Of a DNA stretch of 64,000 nucleotides, positions 33,642-43,659 are shown piece after piece. The stretch covers positions 50,992-114,991 of the forward strand of contig JAKSOD010000003.1 in NCBI GenBank assembly GCA_024405755.1, given 5' to 3'. Under the pieces are notes generated by a model that had not been told where the DNA came from, did no database searches, and was given only the letters and a program-made list of their open reading frames with translations. Each line of letters opens with the position of its first letter. Positions within the stretch are counted from its first letter, which is position 1. The position numbers and the translations under genes were made by a program. Origin of the DNA: Clostridia bacterium (GTDB taxonomy: Bacteria > Bacillota > Clostridia > Oscillospirales > CAG-272).

Positions 33642-34115
33642 ATGAAAAAACTGATTTTTAAGGCAATGACAGGCAGTCCAGACGAAACTTCAGACTGCGG
33701 CGCAAAACTCGCGTCTTTGATTGAGAGTGATCCGTCACTTCCACGCTTTATTGCCCTTGACGGCGACCTCGGGACTGGAAAAACGGAATTCGTCAGAGGC
33801 TTTGTTTCCGTAGCAGCTCCCGGGTCTGCCGTGCGTTCTCCAACATACACTCTCGTCAATGAATACCGTGCTCCCGCCAAAAAAATGCCCGTTTTTCATT
33901 TTGATGTTTACAGAATAAATAACGAAGACGACCTTTATTCCACGGGATTCTACGATTATCCTGACCGCGGTGTATGTCTCGTGGAATGGTGTGAACTGAT
34001 TCCATATGCACTCCCCGAATCATATATCTCTGTAGTGATTGAGAAAACGGATCTTGTTGGGAATGATAGAAAAATCACCGTCACATTAACCGTTCCCGAC
34101 AAAAAGGAGGGCTGA
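33642..34115 (+). CDS. tsaE: tRNA threonylcarbamoyladenosine biosynthesis ATPase TsaE
   Basis: 157 residues. The Walker A motif is ALDGDLGTGKTEFVRG near residue 40, followed by SPTYTLVNEY and the characteristic FHFDVYRINNEDDLYSTGFYDY, and the Walker B-like CLVEWCEL near 115. TsaE powers the TsaBDE complex that makes t6A37 in tRNAs. An AAGGA site precedes the ATG. TsaB is encoded next, 3 bases later; TsaD and TsaC are not in the window. Confidence 0.95.
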   Translation: MKKLIFKAMTGSPDETSDCGAKLASLIESDPSLPRFIALDGDLGTGKTEFVRGFVSVAAPGSAVRSPTYTLVNEYRAPAKKMPVFHFDVYRINNEDDLYSTGFYDYPDRGVCLVEWCELIPYALPESYISVVIEKTDLVGNDRKITVTLTVPDKKEG

Positions 34116-34118
34116 AAA

Positions 34119-34829
34119 ATGAAGATATATGCCTGCGACAGTACCGCAAAAACGGCTTCCGTGACTCTCTGTGAAGATGAGATTCTGCTCGCACAATATA
34201 CTCAGAATAACGGAAACACACACAGCGAGACTCTTCTCCCCATGACGGAGACAATGCTTCGTGCTATGAATACCGATACAGATGAAATTGATATTTTTGC
34301 CTGCTCTGCCGGTCCCGGATCGTTCACGGGAGTCCGTATCGGTGCAGCGACAGTCAAAGGACTTGCCTTCGGAAAAGGGAAAGTCTGTATCGGAGTATCA
34401 ACCCTTGATGCACTTGCTCGGAATCTTCTCGACGACATTGACAAGATCATCTGCCCCGTTATGGATGCACGCAGAGGACAGCTTTACACTGCAACTTTCC
34501 GCTCTCACAGCGGAAAACTTGAACGCATCACACCTGACAGAGCCATTTCATACCCGGAATTCGAGCAGGATGTGATCGCACTCGGTGAAAAAGTCTGGCT
34601 TTGCGGTGACGGATACTCACTCGTCAAGCGTCTGCTTCCCGAAGGAACCTCACATGACACCCCGGAAATGTTAAGATATCAGTCTGCTTATTCCGTTGCC
34701 CGGTCCGCTCTTGATGAATACCGTAACGGTATCCGCACTACGGACGCCGACTTGCGTCCTGTTTATCTGCGTTTGTCGCAAGCTGAACGCGAACGCCTTG
34801 CTTCCGAAGGAAAAACTACCGAAAACTGA
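34119..34829 (+). CDS. tsaB: tRNA threonylcarbamoyladenosine biosynthesis protein TsaB
   Basis: 236 residues, the TsaD-related scaffold subunit. The start KIYACDSTAKTASV and the HSETLLPM and CSAGPGSFTGVRIG segments near residues 28-71 are diagnostic, as is the CPVMDARRGQLYTATF strand near 110. It dimerises with TsaD in the t6A pathway. The ribosome site AAGGAGG is within the tsaE stop region, so the two are translationally coupled. The remaining C-terminal part is variable, as usual for this family. Confidence 0.95.
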   Translation: MKIYACDSTAKTASVTLCEDEILLAQYTQNNGNTHSETLLPMTETMLRAMNTDTDEIDIFACSAGPGSFTGVRIGAATVKGLAFGKGKVCIGVSTLDALARNLLDDIDKIICPVMDARRGQLYTATFRSHSGKLERITPDRAISYPEFEQDVIALGEKVWLCGDGYSLVKRLLPEGTSHDTPEMLRYQSAYSVARSALDEYRNGIRTTDADLRPVYLRLSQAERERLASEGKTTEN

Positions 34830-34878
34830 TTCTTATATTATTTTTTGAACAATAATAAAGAAAACGGAGAAAAAGAAA

Positions 34879-35358
34879 ATGAACGAAAATAAAAACATAA
34901 TTATCGGATGCGATCACGCCGGATATGAATATAAATGCCGCCTTATCACAAGACTTGAACTGCTCGGTTACAGCGTAACTGACGTGGGAACTTACTCTTC
35001 CGAAAGCTGCGACTACCCCATTCCCGTTCACGCTCTCTGCAAGAAGATTCAGAACGGTGAATTCAACCGAGGTATTCTTATCTGCGGAACCGGTATCGGC
35101 GTTTCCATTGCTGCCAACAAGCACAAGGGTATCCGTGCCGCCGTATGCTCAGACGATTTTTCCGCTGAAATGACCCGCAAACACAATGACGCCAATGTTC
35201 TCTGCATGGGTGCACGTGTTCTTGAATTTACCAAAGTTTGTGAACTGACCGATATCTTCCTCAAAACCGAGGCACTTGACGAAGATCGCCACCTCCGCCG
35301 TCTGCGCATGATCTCCGAACTTGAAGACGGCACTTTTGACGACAAGAAATATGAATGA
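34879..35358 (+). CDS. rpiB: Ribose-5-phosphate isomerase B
   Basis: 159 residues of the RpiB/LacA-LacB sugar isomerase family. IIIGCDHAGYEYK, DVGTYSSESCDYP, the ICGTGIGVSIAANKHKGIRAA stretch and HNDANVLCMGARV are all present, including the catalytic Cys in the CGTGIG loop. It interconverts ribose-5-P and ribulose-5-P, pairing functionally with rpe further down. GGAG precedes the ATG at 34879. It overlaps ispD by 8 bases. Confidence 0.93.
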   Translation: MNENKNIIIGCDHAGYEYKCRLITRLELLGYSVTDVGTYSSESCDYPIPVHALCKKIQNGEFNRGILICGTGIGVSIAANKHKGIRAAVCSDDFSAEMTRKHNDANVLCMGARVLEFTKVCELTDIFLKTEALDEDRHLRRLRMISELEDGTFDDKKYE

Positions 35359-36205
35359 AAAAATGAAAGCCGTCGGAGAGGTTCTCCGCTCTGCAATAGG
35401 CAAGTCCGACATGCGTCCAACTGCCGCCATTATTGTTGCCGCCGGATCATCCGTCCGTATGGGAGGCAACACACCCAAACAATTTCTTCCGCTCAGCGGT
35501 ATGCCTGTGGTAGTATGGACTCTCCGTGCTTACGAAGCATCTGATTATATTGATGAGATTGTTGCTGTGGTGCGCCCCGGTGACCGCGAAAAGTACCTTG
35601 AATTTAAGGAACAGTTCAGCATCTCCAAACTGACAAAAATTGTTGATGGCGGACAGACAAGGCAGGAATCCGTTCTTCGAGGAGTTGAAACTCTCGGAGA
35701 TTCTGTTTCGTATGTTGCTATCGCCGACGGAGCCCGCCCGCTGACAACGCCCGATATGATAAGAAAAGTCTGCCTTGCAGCCTACCGTTTCGGTGGTGCG
35801 ACAGCTGCTTATCCCGCTTTTGACACTATAAAAGTCTCAGATCAGCACGGATTTATAGTAGATACAGTGGAACGCTCCACTGTATGGCACGCCACTACAC
35901 CGCAGGTTTTTGCTCTTAACGTTTACCGTGCCGCCGCTTATTCCTCGAAAGATGAAGGATTTGAGGCGACTGACGACAATTCTCTCGTTGAGAATATCGG
36001 ACATCAGGTTAAACTTGTTGACTGCGGACGTGACAATATCAAGATCACGACTCCCGATGATATATATCTCTGCGAGACTTTGATTCGCCGGCGTGCGGAA
36101 AAATCACGTGGCGCATTTGATGAAAAATCCACCCAAAGAGCAGAAAAAATCAAAATGAAAACTGATAATAAGAAAAAACGCACATTTGACGAGGAGGATG
36201 AATAA
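35351..36205 (+). CDS. ispD: 2-C-methyl-D-erythritol 4-phosphate cytidylyltransferase with C-terminal extension
   Basis: About 284 residues. The nucleotide-binding [21 protein letters not shown] near residue 24 and [10 protein letters not shown] near 124, [15 protein letters not shown] near 168 and TDDNSLVE near 204 identify IspD of the MEP isoprenoid pathway. Compared with typical IspD (about 230) there are some 20 extra residues at the N-terminus and a charged tail of about 35 residues ([17 protein letters not shown]) at the C-terminus. The ATG at 35351 overlaps the rpiB stop; MKAVG four codons later or MRPTAA twenty codons later are alternatives. Its stop overlaps ispF (TAATG). Confidence 0.93.
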   Translation: MNEKMKAVGEVLRSAIGKSDMRPTAAIIVAAGSSVRMGGNTPKQFLPLSGMPVVVWTLRAYEASDYIDEIVAVVRPGDREKYLEFKEQFSISKLTKIVDGGQTRQESVLRGVETLGDSVSYVAIADGARPLTTPDMIRKVCLAAYRFGGATAAYPAFDTIKVSDQHGFIVDTVERSTVWHATTPQVFALNVYRAAAYSSKDEGFEATDDNSLVENIGHQVKLVDCGRDNIKITTPDDIYLCETLIRRRAEKSRGAFDEKSTQRAEKIKMKTDNKKKRTFDEEDE

Positions 36206-36687
36206 TGAGGATCGGACACGGATATGATGTTCACCGTCTCGTTGTCGGCAGACCTTTGATACTCGGCGGTGTACGCATCGAAAATCCGCAAAACATCGGT
36301 CTTCTCGGTCATTCGGACGCAGATGTGCTTGTCCACGCTATAATGGACGCTCTTCTCGGTGCAGCCGCTCTCGGTGATATCGGAAAACATTTTCCCGATA
36401 CTGATGACGAATACTCCGGTGCCGACAGTCTTCTGCTTGCCCGTCGTGTCAGTCAGATCCTGCACGAAAACGGTTACCGTATCGTTAATATTGACTCAAC
36501 TATACTTGCCCAACGTCCTAAGCTCGCTCCGCACATTCCTCTTATGCGCGAGAGGATCGCCGAAGCACTTGGCATTCCCGTCAGCGACGTCAGCGTAAAG
36601 GCTACTACCGAAGAAGGTCTGGGATTTACCGGAACCGGTGACGGTATGGCTGCGCACGCGGTATGCTTTATTGAAAAAGGAATCTGA
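36205..36687 (+). CDS. ispF: 2-C-methyl-D-erythritol 2,4-cyclodiphosphate synthase
   Basis: 160 residues, the next-but-one MEP pathway enzyme after IspD. The metal-binding [11 protein letters not shown] start, [34 protein letters not shown], and the [21 protein letters not shown] tail match IspF fully. It is translationally coupled to ispD through the overlapping TAATG. No IspE gene is in the window. A 210-base gap with a possible RNA fold follows before rpe. Confidence 0.97.
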   Translation: MRIGHGYDVHRLVVGRPLILGGVRIENPQNIGLLGHSDADVLVHAIMDALLGAAALGDIGKHFPDTDDEYSGADSLLLARRVSQILHENGYRIVNIDSTILAQRPKLAPHIPLMRERIAEALGIPVSDVSVKATTEEGLGFTGTGDGMAAHAVCFIEKGI

Positions 36688-36700
36688 TAAACTCCCATGC

Positions 36701-36823
36701 GAAAGTCCGGTGGGACAGCGACGAATGTGCGCGCATGTCCCTAAAAGCGCAGCGGATGCGGTGACACTTTTCTCATACTTTCTTTTCTTTTCACTTCCAC
36801 ACCGTGCCGATACGCGGACTTTC
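36701..36823 (+). other. Possible structured RNA between ispF and rpe
   Basis: The 210-base gap 36688-36897 has no open frame of note. GAAAGTCCG (36701-36709) pairs with CGGACTTTC (36815-36823). Inside, GGGACA (36712-36717) pairs with TGTCCC (36736-36741), and CGGTG with CACCG further on, giving a closed multi-branch fold of about 120 bases. Could be a cis-regulator of rpe, or chance; no known class was recognised. Confidence 0.35.
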
Positions 36824-36897
36824 ATTACATAATATGGTGTCGGATTGTTTTTTGCCCTTATACAACACTTGTCCGGACCACTTTTTGAGGTAAAAAA

Positions 36898-37566
36898 ATG
36901 ATTTATATTTCTCCTTCCGTACTTGCTGCCGATTTCTCCAAGCTCGGCGAAGATGTTTCCCGGGTAGAAGGTGCCGGAGCGGATTTTCTACATCTTGACG
37001 TAATGGACGGTGTTTTTGTTCCGAATATCTCCTTCGGTCCCGCAGTCATTGCTTCCCTGCGTCGTTCACGCCTTCTTTTCGACGTGCATCTTATGATCAC
37101 AAAACCCGAAAAAATGATTGATGAATTCATCAAGGCGGGCGCAGATATGATCACGTTTCATTTTGAAGCCTGCGATTCCCCGGAACCTCTTATACGTCAT
37201 ATCAAGGAAATGAGTGTCCGTGCTTCAATGGCGATCTCGCCCTCAACTCCCGTTGACGTCCTTCTTCCTTTTCTGCCATTGCTTGATATGGTACTTATTA
37301 TGACCGTGGAGCCGGGATTCGGCGGACAAAAACTTATTCCTGCGACCGTAGACAAAGTCCGCACGCTGCGGCGCATCATTGACGAAAACGGATATTCCTG
37401 CGATATTGAAGTTGACGGCGGGATTTCTGCCGGTAATGTTGGTCTTCTGACCTCCGCAGGTGCTAACGTGATCGTTGCAGGATCAGCTATTTTCGGTGCG
37501 CCCTCTGCCAGACGCGCGATAGTCAATATGAGAACTGCTGCTGCCGCTGCAGTTTACAAAAAATAA
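36898..37566 (+). CDS. rpe: Ribulose-phosphate 3-epimerase
   Basis: 222-residue TIM barrel of the pentose phosphate pathway. ISPSVLAADFSKLG, LHLDVMDGVFVPNISFG, DVHLMITKP, ITFHFEA, MTVEPGFGGQKLIP and EVDGGIS carry the catalytic Asp and the metal histidines. The GAGG site precedes the ATG at 36898. It is the last gene of the pheST-rpe run, and its pairing with rpiB in one transcript links both ribulose-5-P reactions. Whether an internal promoter exists in the gap before it is not clear. Confidence 0.97.
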   Translation: MIYISPSVLAADFSKLGEDVSRVEGAGADFLHLDVMDGVFVPNISFGPAVIASLRRSRLLFDVHLMITKPEKMIDEFIKAGADMITFHFEACDSPEPLIRHIKEMSVRASMAISPSTPVDVLLPFLPLLDMVLIMTVEPGFGGQKLIPATVDKVRTLRRIIDENGYSCDIEVDGGISAGNVGLLTSAGANVIVAGSAIFGAPSARRAIVNMRTAAAAAVYKK

Positions 37567-37587
37567 TTAAGGGGACCTCTGAATAAG

Positions 37588-37621
37588 AATACGGCTGACA
37601 CATTATCGTGTCAGCCGTATT
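37588..37621. terminator. Hairpin between convergent rpe and glyS
   Basis: A perfect 13-bp inverted repeat (AATACGGCTGACA and complement, 8-base loop) directly after rpe and before the glyS stop. T-runs are poor on both sides (TCTAATTAT on plus, CTTATTC on minus), but the position between convergent genes suggests a terminator. Confidence 0.7.
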
Positions 37622-37631
37622 CTAATTATGT

Positions 37632-39035
37632 TCAAAACTCAATCTTCTTTTCTATATAAGCGCGGAGTTCGGAAATGGGCAGACGTACCTGCTCCATTGT
37701 ATCACGGTCACGGACTGTGACGCAGTTGTCTTCAACAGAATCAAAGTCATATGTGATGCAAAGAGGAGTACCGACTTCGTCCTGACGACGGTATCTCTTA
37801 CCGATGGATCCCGCCTCGTCAAAGTCCATATTGAAGTACTTAGACAGATCAGCGAAAACTGCGCTTGCCTGCTCAGAAAGTTTCTTGGACAGAGGAAGGA
37901 CGGCTGCCTTGATCGGGGCAAGTGCAGGATGCAGATGCATAACCACACGTATGTCATTCTTTTCGGCATCAATGACTTCCTCATCATAAGCGTCACAGAG
38001 AACTGCAAGCACAGAACGTTCGACACCGAGGGAAGGCTCGACTACATACGGTATATAGTGCTCGTTCTTTTCCTGATCAAAGTAGGTAAGATCCTTACCG
38101 GAAACGGTCTGATGCTGATTCAGGTCGTAGTCGGTACGGTCAGCAACACCCCAAAGTTCACCCCATCCGAACGGGAACAGAAATTCAAAGTCTGTAGTTG
38201 CCTTGGAGTAGAAGCAAAGTTCTTCGGGATCATGGTCGCGCAGACGGAGATTCTCATCTTTAAGACCAATGGAGAGAAGCCACTGATGACAGAAGTTTCT
38301 CCAATATGAGAACCATTCAAGGTCAGTTCCGGGCTGGCAGAAGAATTCGAGTTCCATCTGCTCAAACTCGCGGACACGGAAAATGAAGTTTCCGGGAGTG
38401 ATCTCGTTACGGAAGGACTTTCCGATCTGTCCGATTCCGAACGGAAGTTTGCGGCGGGTGGTACGCTGGACGTTCACGAAGTTCGTGAAAATACCCTGCG
38501 CAGTCTCGGGACGGAGGTAAACGGTATTCTTGGCGTCTTCGGTAACGCCCTGGAATGTCTTGAACATCAGATTGAACTGACGTATATCTGTGAAATTATG
38601 CTTTCCGCAGGTGGGGCAAGGAATGTTGTGTTCATCTATGAATTCTTTCATTTCCGACTGGGAGAAGGCATCAATAGGCTTCGGAAGGGCAAAATCATTC
38701 TCACCGCACCAATCTTCAATAAGTTTATCGGCACGGAATCTTTCGTGGCACTCGCGGCAGTCCATAAGGGGATCTGAGAATCCGGCAAGGTGTCCGGATG
38801 CTACCCAAGTCTGAGGATTCATAAGTATAGCGGCATCAAGTCCCACATTGTAGGGGTTTTCCTGAACGAATTTTTTCCACCATGCGCGCTTTACGTTATT
38901 TTTCAGTTCAACGCCGAGAGGACCGTAGTCCCAGGTATTTGCAAGTCCGCCGTAAATCTCAGATCCGGGGAAAATAAAGCCGCGGGTCTTACAAAGTGCG
39001 ACGATCTTATCCATTGTTTTTGCGGTATTGTCCAT
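37632..39035 (-). CDS. glyS: Glycyl-tRNA synthetase (homodimeric)
   Basis: 467 residues of the single-chain alpha2 GlyRS found in many Bacillota, not the alpha/beta type. Motifs: [20 protein letters not shown] at the start, [11 protein letters not shown], zinc cysteines ([17 protein letters not shown]), [20 protein letters not shown] and [10 protein letters not shown], then [23 protein letters not shown] and the anticodon domain from about residue 370. An AAAGGA site precedes the ATG at 39035. It follows the LCP gene by 36 bases and probably shares its transcript. Confidence 0.97.
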   Translation of the reverse strand: MDNTAKTMDKIVALCKTRGFIFPGSEIYGGLANTWDYGPLGVELKNNVKRAWWKKFVQENPYNVGLDAAILMNPQTWVASGHLAGFSDPLMDCRECHERFRADKLIEDWCGENDFALPKPIDAFSQSEMKEFIDEHNIPCPTCGKHNFTDIRQFNLMFKTFQGVTEDAKNTVYLRPETAQGIFTNFVNVQRTTRRKLPFGIGQIGKSFRNEITPGNFIFRVREFEQMELEFFCQPGTDLEWFSYWRNFCHQWLLSIGLKDENLRLRDHDPEELCFYSKATTDFEFLFPFGWGELWGVADRTDYDLNQHQTVSGKDLTYFDQEKNEHYIPYVVEPSLGVERSVLAVLCDAYDEEVIDAEKNDIRVVMHLHPALAPIKAAVLPLSKKLSEQASAVFADLSKYFNMDFDEAGSIGKRYRRQDEVGTPLCITYDFDSVEDNCVTVRDRDTMEQVRLPISELRAYIEKKIEF

Positions 39036-39071
39036 TTTGTTTTATTCCTTTCGGGATTTTGAAATAATTTG

Positions 39072-40214
39072 TCAGTTGTAAATTCTTCTGTACTGTGAGA
39101 AGGAGTTCAGAGTTCGTTCCTCATCGATTATGAGGATAGTAGATCCGTTATAAGAAATTCGCTTGGTCTGTACGCTGATCTCAAACTGAGTTCCCGCATA
39201 TTTGAAGATCAGATCCAGATTATTCATAAAATCGGCTGCTGTAAAATTCGTATTTATCATACTTGATACGTCGGCAAAAATCGACGCTGCCGATGTATAG
39301 TTGGAGTTTGAAACGGCTGCACTCATAAACGCCTTGATGAAAGATATGGTGGTCGTCTCACGGGTCGTTGCACTATCATCGTAATTCTTGAACATAAGGA
39401 CCTGAAGAGCCTGATCTCCGGTGAGTTTGCGGCGTCCTGCGCTCAGGTGAATATGAACATTTCCGGCATAATCATCGTAATTCATATTGCAGGGAACGTA
39501 GAATTCCACGCCTCCGAGCGAATCGATAAGCTTTGGAAATTTCTCCATTGAAATCTCTGCGTACTTGTCGATCACAATTCCAGTCAAAGCGCGGAGTTTA
39601 TCCGAAAGGAAAGATATTCCGTATTTTCCGTAAATATCAGAGAGCTTTACATATTTTCCGTTTATGTTGATACAGGCATCCGTCGGGAACGCAGTATAAC
39701 TGATATGTCCTCGCTCCTTATCGACACGCATAAGGATGATAGTATCAGCCTCTACTGTGCGGTATTTGAAAGAATAGAAGCCTCCGTCGAAAACGAGTTT
39801 GCCGTCATCAGTAGAGGTACCGTTGTTTCCTCCTCCGCTTCCGTCGGAAATTATCCCGCTCTTTCTCGGTACTGAGGAAAGTCCCGAAGGAGTCTTCGAG
39901 ACAGGTGCCTTCTTCGGCTCGATTCCGTAAAGAGATTTTAATACTTCCGGGTCGTAATCAATGAATTCGGAAGGACGGAAGTCTGTACCGATCAGCAGAA
40001 TATTAAATGAATTCCCATCATTTTCGGGTTTGATATCAATAATATCTCCGTTGACATCGGTGATCACGGAAGACGTTGACTCCCCGGTATCGTCTGATCC
40101 GATAGCACCCTGCAGACTGCCGACTACAAGTCCTACAACCATTGAAGCGATCAGTCCGAAAATCACAAGGGCAAGTATAAAAGTCAAAATGAAGTTCTTG
40201 ACCGCAGAAAACAT
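39072..40214 (-). CDS. LytR-CpsA-Psr family cell-wall glycopolymer ligase-like protein
   Basis: About 380 residues. An N-terminal membrane segment at about 5-33 anchors the protein outward. The extracellular LCP core includes FNILLIGTDFRP (near 70), the RTVEADTIILMRVDKERGH stretch (near 150), PTDACININ, FPKLIDSLGGVEFYVP and TGDQALQVLMFKN. An insert of about 45 residues rich in Gly, Ser and Asn follows the first LCP strand, and the usual RxRxxxxGD site is degenerate (TTRETTTI). LCP enzymes attach teichoic acid or polysaccharide to peptidoglycan. The ATG at 40214 has AAAGGAGG upstream. Confidence 0.88.
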   Translation of the reverse strand: MFSAVKNFILTFILALVIFGLIASMVVGLVVGSLQGAIGSDDTGESTSSVITDVNGDIIDIKPENDGNSFNILLIGTDFRPSEFIDYDPEVLKSLYGIEPKKAPVSKTPSGLSSVPRKSGIISDGSGGGNNGTSTDDGKLVFDGGFYSFKYRTVEADTIILMRVDKERGHISYTAFPTDACININGKYVKLSDIYGKYGISFLSDKLRALTGIVIDKYAEISMEKFPKLIDSLGGVEFYVPCNMNYDDYAGNVHIHLSAGRRKLTGDQALQVLMFKNYDDSATTRETTTISFIKAFMSAAVSNSNYTSAASIFADVSSMINTNFTAADFMNNLDLIFKYAGTQFEISVQTKRISYNGSTILIIDEERTLNSFSQYRRIYN

Positions 40215-40264
40215 TATCTTCCTCCTTTCACGCAGGGTAACTGTCACCGAGCGGTCTTTCGTAT

Positions 40265-40293
40265 ATTATATAACTTTTTTTCTGTTTTGGCAA
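40265..40293 (-). promoter_or_regulatory. Promoter of the LCP-glyS pair
   Basis: TTGCCA, 17 bases, TATAAT on the minus strand, about 50 bases before the LCP start, within the 119-base gap after tgt. Confidence 0.75.
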
Positions 40294-40333
40294 CAGTAAA
40301 GATGATATAATATTCATATTATTTGTAAATTGA

Positions 40334-41497
<1,164 letters not shown>

Positions 41498-43627
41498 TCA
41501 GTTTCTTTTGAATCTGTGATTTATGTAACTCTTTTCGATTTTCAGTGCTATCGGTCTTCCGTGAGGGCAATAAGTTACTTCGGGATGGTCGAAAAGCTGC
41601 TTTACAATATCCTCGTCAAACTCTTCCGGATATACTCTCCCCGCCTTTATTGCCGCCTTGCAGGATGCCTGATAAAGTGCCTTTTCAAAGACGATCTCCT
41701 CGGTGAGTTCAACACTTCCGCCGCCGGTCTTTATGACATCAGCAAAATTTTCAAACATTGTCTCCACGTCGTCAGTCCCGATCGATGACGGTATCTCGTT
41801 GACATAAACGGTATTGCGTGCCGTGGAGAAAGAAAAGCCTATATTCTCGATCCTTTCGCGGTACTGCTCGATCGCAGCGACCTCGTCACTCATCAGCATG
41901 ACTTCAATGGGAACGGCAAGAAACTGACTTGTCCTCTCGCTTCCCTTCGCCATTCTTCCTCGGAGTTCTTCAAATATCAGTCTTTCGTGTGCGGCATGTT
42001 TGTCGATCACTATCAATTCATTTCCGACTTCCACGAGGATATATGAGTTGAAAATCTCACCGACTATACGGTAGATCCCCCCGGAATCGGAAATATACCG
42101 GACAAGTTCATCATCTTTTGCTCCTTCGTCGGATGGCAGTCCGGAATCACAGTAATTTGCAGTTCCGTTATTATTATTGGATTTCTCGTTATTTCCTGTT
42201 AAAACGCACTCAGTTCCGTTTCCGTGCGGCAGCGAAGAAAGCCATGCCGGAGGTGCGTCATTTTCCGTAGGAAGAGGCGGAACTTCTTCGGTTCGTTTTG
42301 GTATATCCTGTTTTTTTTTCTGACATTTGTCTTTATCCGCATCTGCATCTGAAACAACAGAAATATGCTGCCAGAAATCTTCTTTCTGAGTTTGTACGGA
42401 CTGCACCGGATTCTTTTGTGAATTCTGTCCACGGAACGCTGCGGCGTTATCGGCAAGATCCAACTGCCGAACAAAATCATCCTTTGTCTTATCTGCAGCG
42501 GCAGTTCTGTCATTTATCGGAACAAATGCGCTGCTGACGCGGGGAACAACAGTTGACATTGAAGTCTTAAAGCTCTGCGTTACGTTCTTTTCCTCTGCAT
42601 TTTTCTTATCTGAATCAGTACCGAATCCGGGACGTTCGGAATTTTCCCGCAGAGCACCTCTGACCCCGTGATAAATACAGTCAAACACGGGACGTTCGTC
42701 GGAAAACTTAACTTCAAGTTTTGATGGGTGTACGTTCACATCCACCACATTCGGGGAGAGTTCTATACGCAGAACGCATCCCGGAAATTTTTCCGGCGGA
42801 ATATACGACGTATACGCCTGCTCGATCGCAGCGGAACCTGTTCTGGTCTTTATGTATCTTCCGTTAATAAAGAAATTCTGATAACTCCGGTTTGCCCGCG
42901 GCGCAACGGGAGATGTTACGTATCCGTATACACGGACCCCGTTCTGCTCAGAATCGACCGGCATCATCTTCGCGGCAAAGTCCTTTCCGTACACGCAGCG
43001 GATCACTCCGTATAGTTTCCCATCACCGGCAGTATCAAGTTTCACAACACCGTCGGATATCATTCTGATGGCGATCTCGGGATGAGACATCGCTATTTTC
43101 TCCACTACGGAGCATACTGCCATGGCTTCGGTCAGATCACGTTTGAGAAATTTCAGTCTTGCGGGAACATTGGCAAAAAGATTTTCAACTATGACCGTTG
43201 TGCCGTCAGAGGCTCCGCGTTCCGTGACCTCCCCGACTCGTCCGGAATTTACCTCGATAGATGCACCGAGGGGATTTTCCGCAGTCTTTGATATGATCCT
43301 CACGTCAGATACTGCACTTATCGCCGCCAGTGCTTCACCGCGAAAACCGAGAGTGATTATTCCGTCGAGGTCATTCGCATCTTTTATCTTACTCGTGGCG
43401 TGTCGGCGAACGGCAACGGGAAGATCTTCGGGAGCAATGCCGCATCCGTTGTCAGTCACCCGCATAAACATTATTCCGCCGCGCTGTATCTCAACCGTGA
43501 CGCGGGTCGCGCCGGAGTCGATTGAGTTCTCGACAAGTTCTTTTATTACCGAAGACGGTCTGTCCACAACTTCACCGGCGGCAATAAGGTTTGCGACCTC
43601 AAAACTCAGTACATTTATCTTTCCCAT
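41498..43627 (-). CDS. mutL: DNA mismatch repair protein MutL
   Basis: 709 residues. The N-terminal GHKL ATPase carries IAAGEVVDRPSSVIKELVENSIDSGA (abbreviated), VTDNGCGI, ATSKI and GFRGEALAAI. After about residue 330 there is a long low-complexity linker (roughly 340-510) rich in Lys, Glu, Asn and Pro. The C-terminal dimerisation domain shows FNSYILVEVGNELIVIDKHAAHERL and a final YCPHGRPIALKI; these contain the QxxHAxxER-like and CPHGRP elements of endonuclease-type MutL. GGAGGTGAT precedes the ATG. It follows mutS by 32 bases. Confidence 0.97.
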   Translation of the reverse strand: MGKINVLSFEVANLIAAGEVVDRPSSVIKELVENSIDSGATRVTVEIQRGGIMFMRVTDNGCGIAPEDLPVAVRRHATSKIKDANDLDGIITLGFRGEALAAISAVSDVRIISKTAENPLGASIEVNSGRVGEVTERGASDGTTVIVENLFANVPARLKFLKRDLTEAMAVCSVVEKIAMSHPEIAIRMISDGVVKLDTAGDGKLYGVIRCVYGKDFAAKMMPVDSEQNGVRVYGYVTSPVAPRANRSYQNFFINGRYIKTRTGSAAIEQAYTSYIPPEKFPGCVLRIELSPNVVDVNVHPSKLEVKFSDERPVFDCIYHGVRGALRENSERPGFGTDSDKKNAEEKNVTQSFKTSMSTVVPRVSSAFVPINDRTAAADKTKDDFVRQLDLADNAAAFRGQNSQKNPVQSVQTQKEDFWQHISVVSDADADKDKCQKKKQDIPKRTEEVPPLPTENDAPPAWLSSLPHGNGTECVLTGNNEKSNNNNGTANYCDSGLPSDEGAKDDELVRYISDSGGIYRIVGEIFNSYILVEVGNELIVIDKHAAHERLIFEELRGRMAKGSERTSQFLAVPIEVMLMSDEVAAIEQYRERIENIGFSFSTARNTVYVNEIPSSIGTDDVETMFENFADVIKTGGGSVELTEEIVFEKALYQASCKAAIKAGRVYPEEFDEDIVKQLFDHPEVTYCPHGRPIALKIEKSYINHRFKRN

Positions 43628-43659
43628 TTCCGATCACCTCCGATCCTATGGATTTTCTT

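Noticed and set aside
36701-36823. GAAAGTCCG resembling the 5' conserved region of RNase P RNA
   Set aside because: The other universally conserved parts of RNase P RNA are missing and the region is only about 120 bases; kept only as an unassigned fold.
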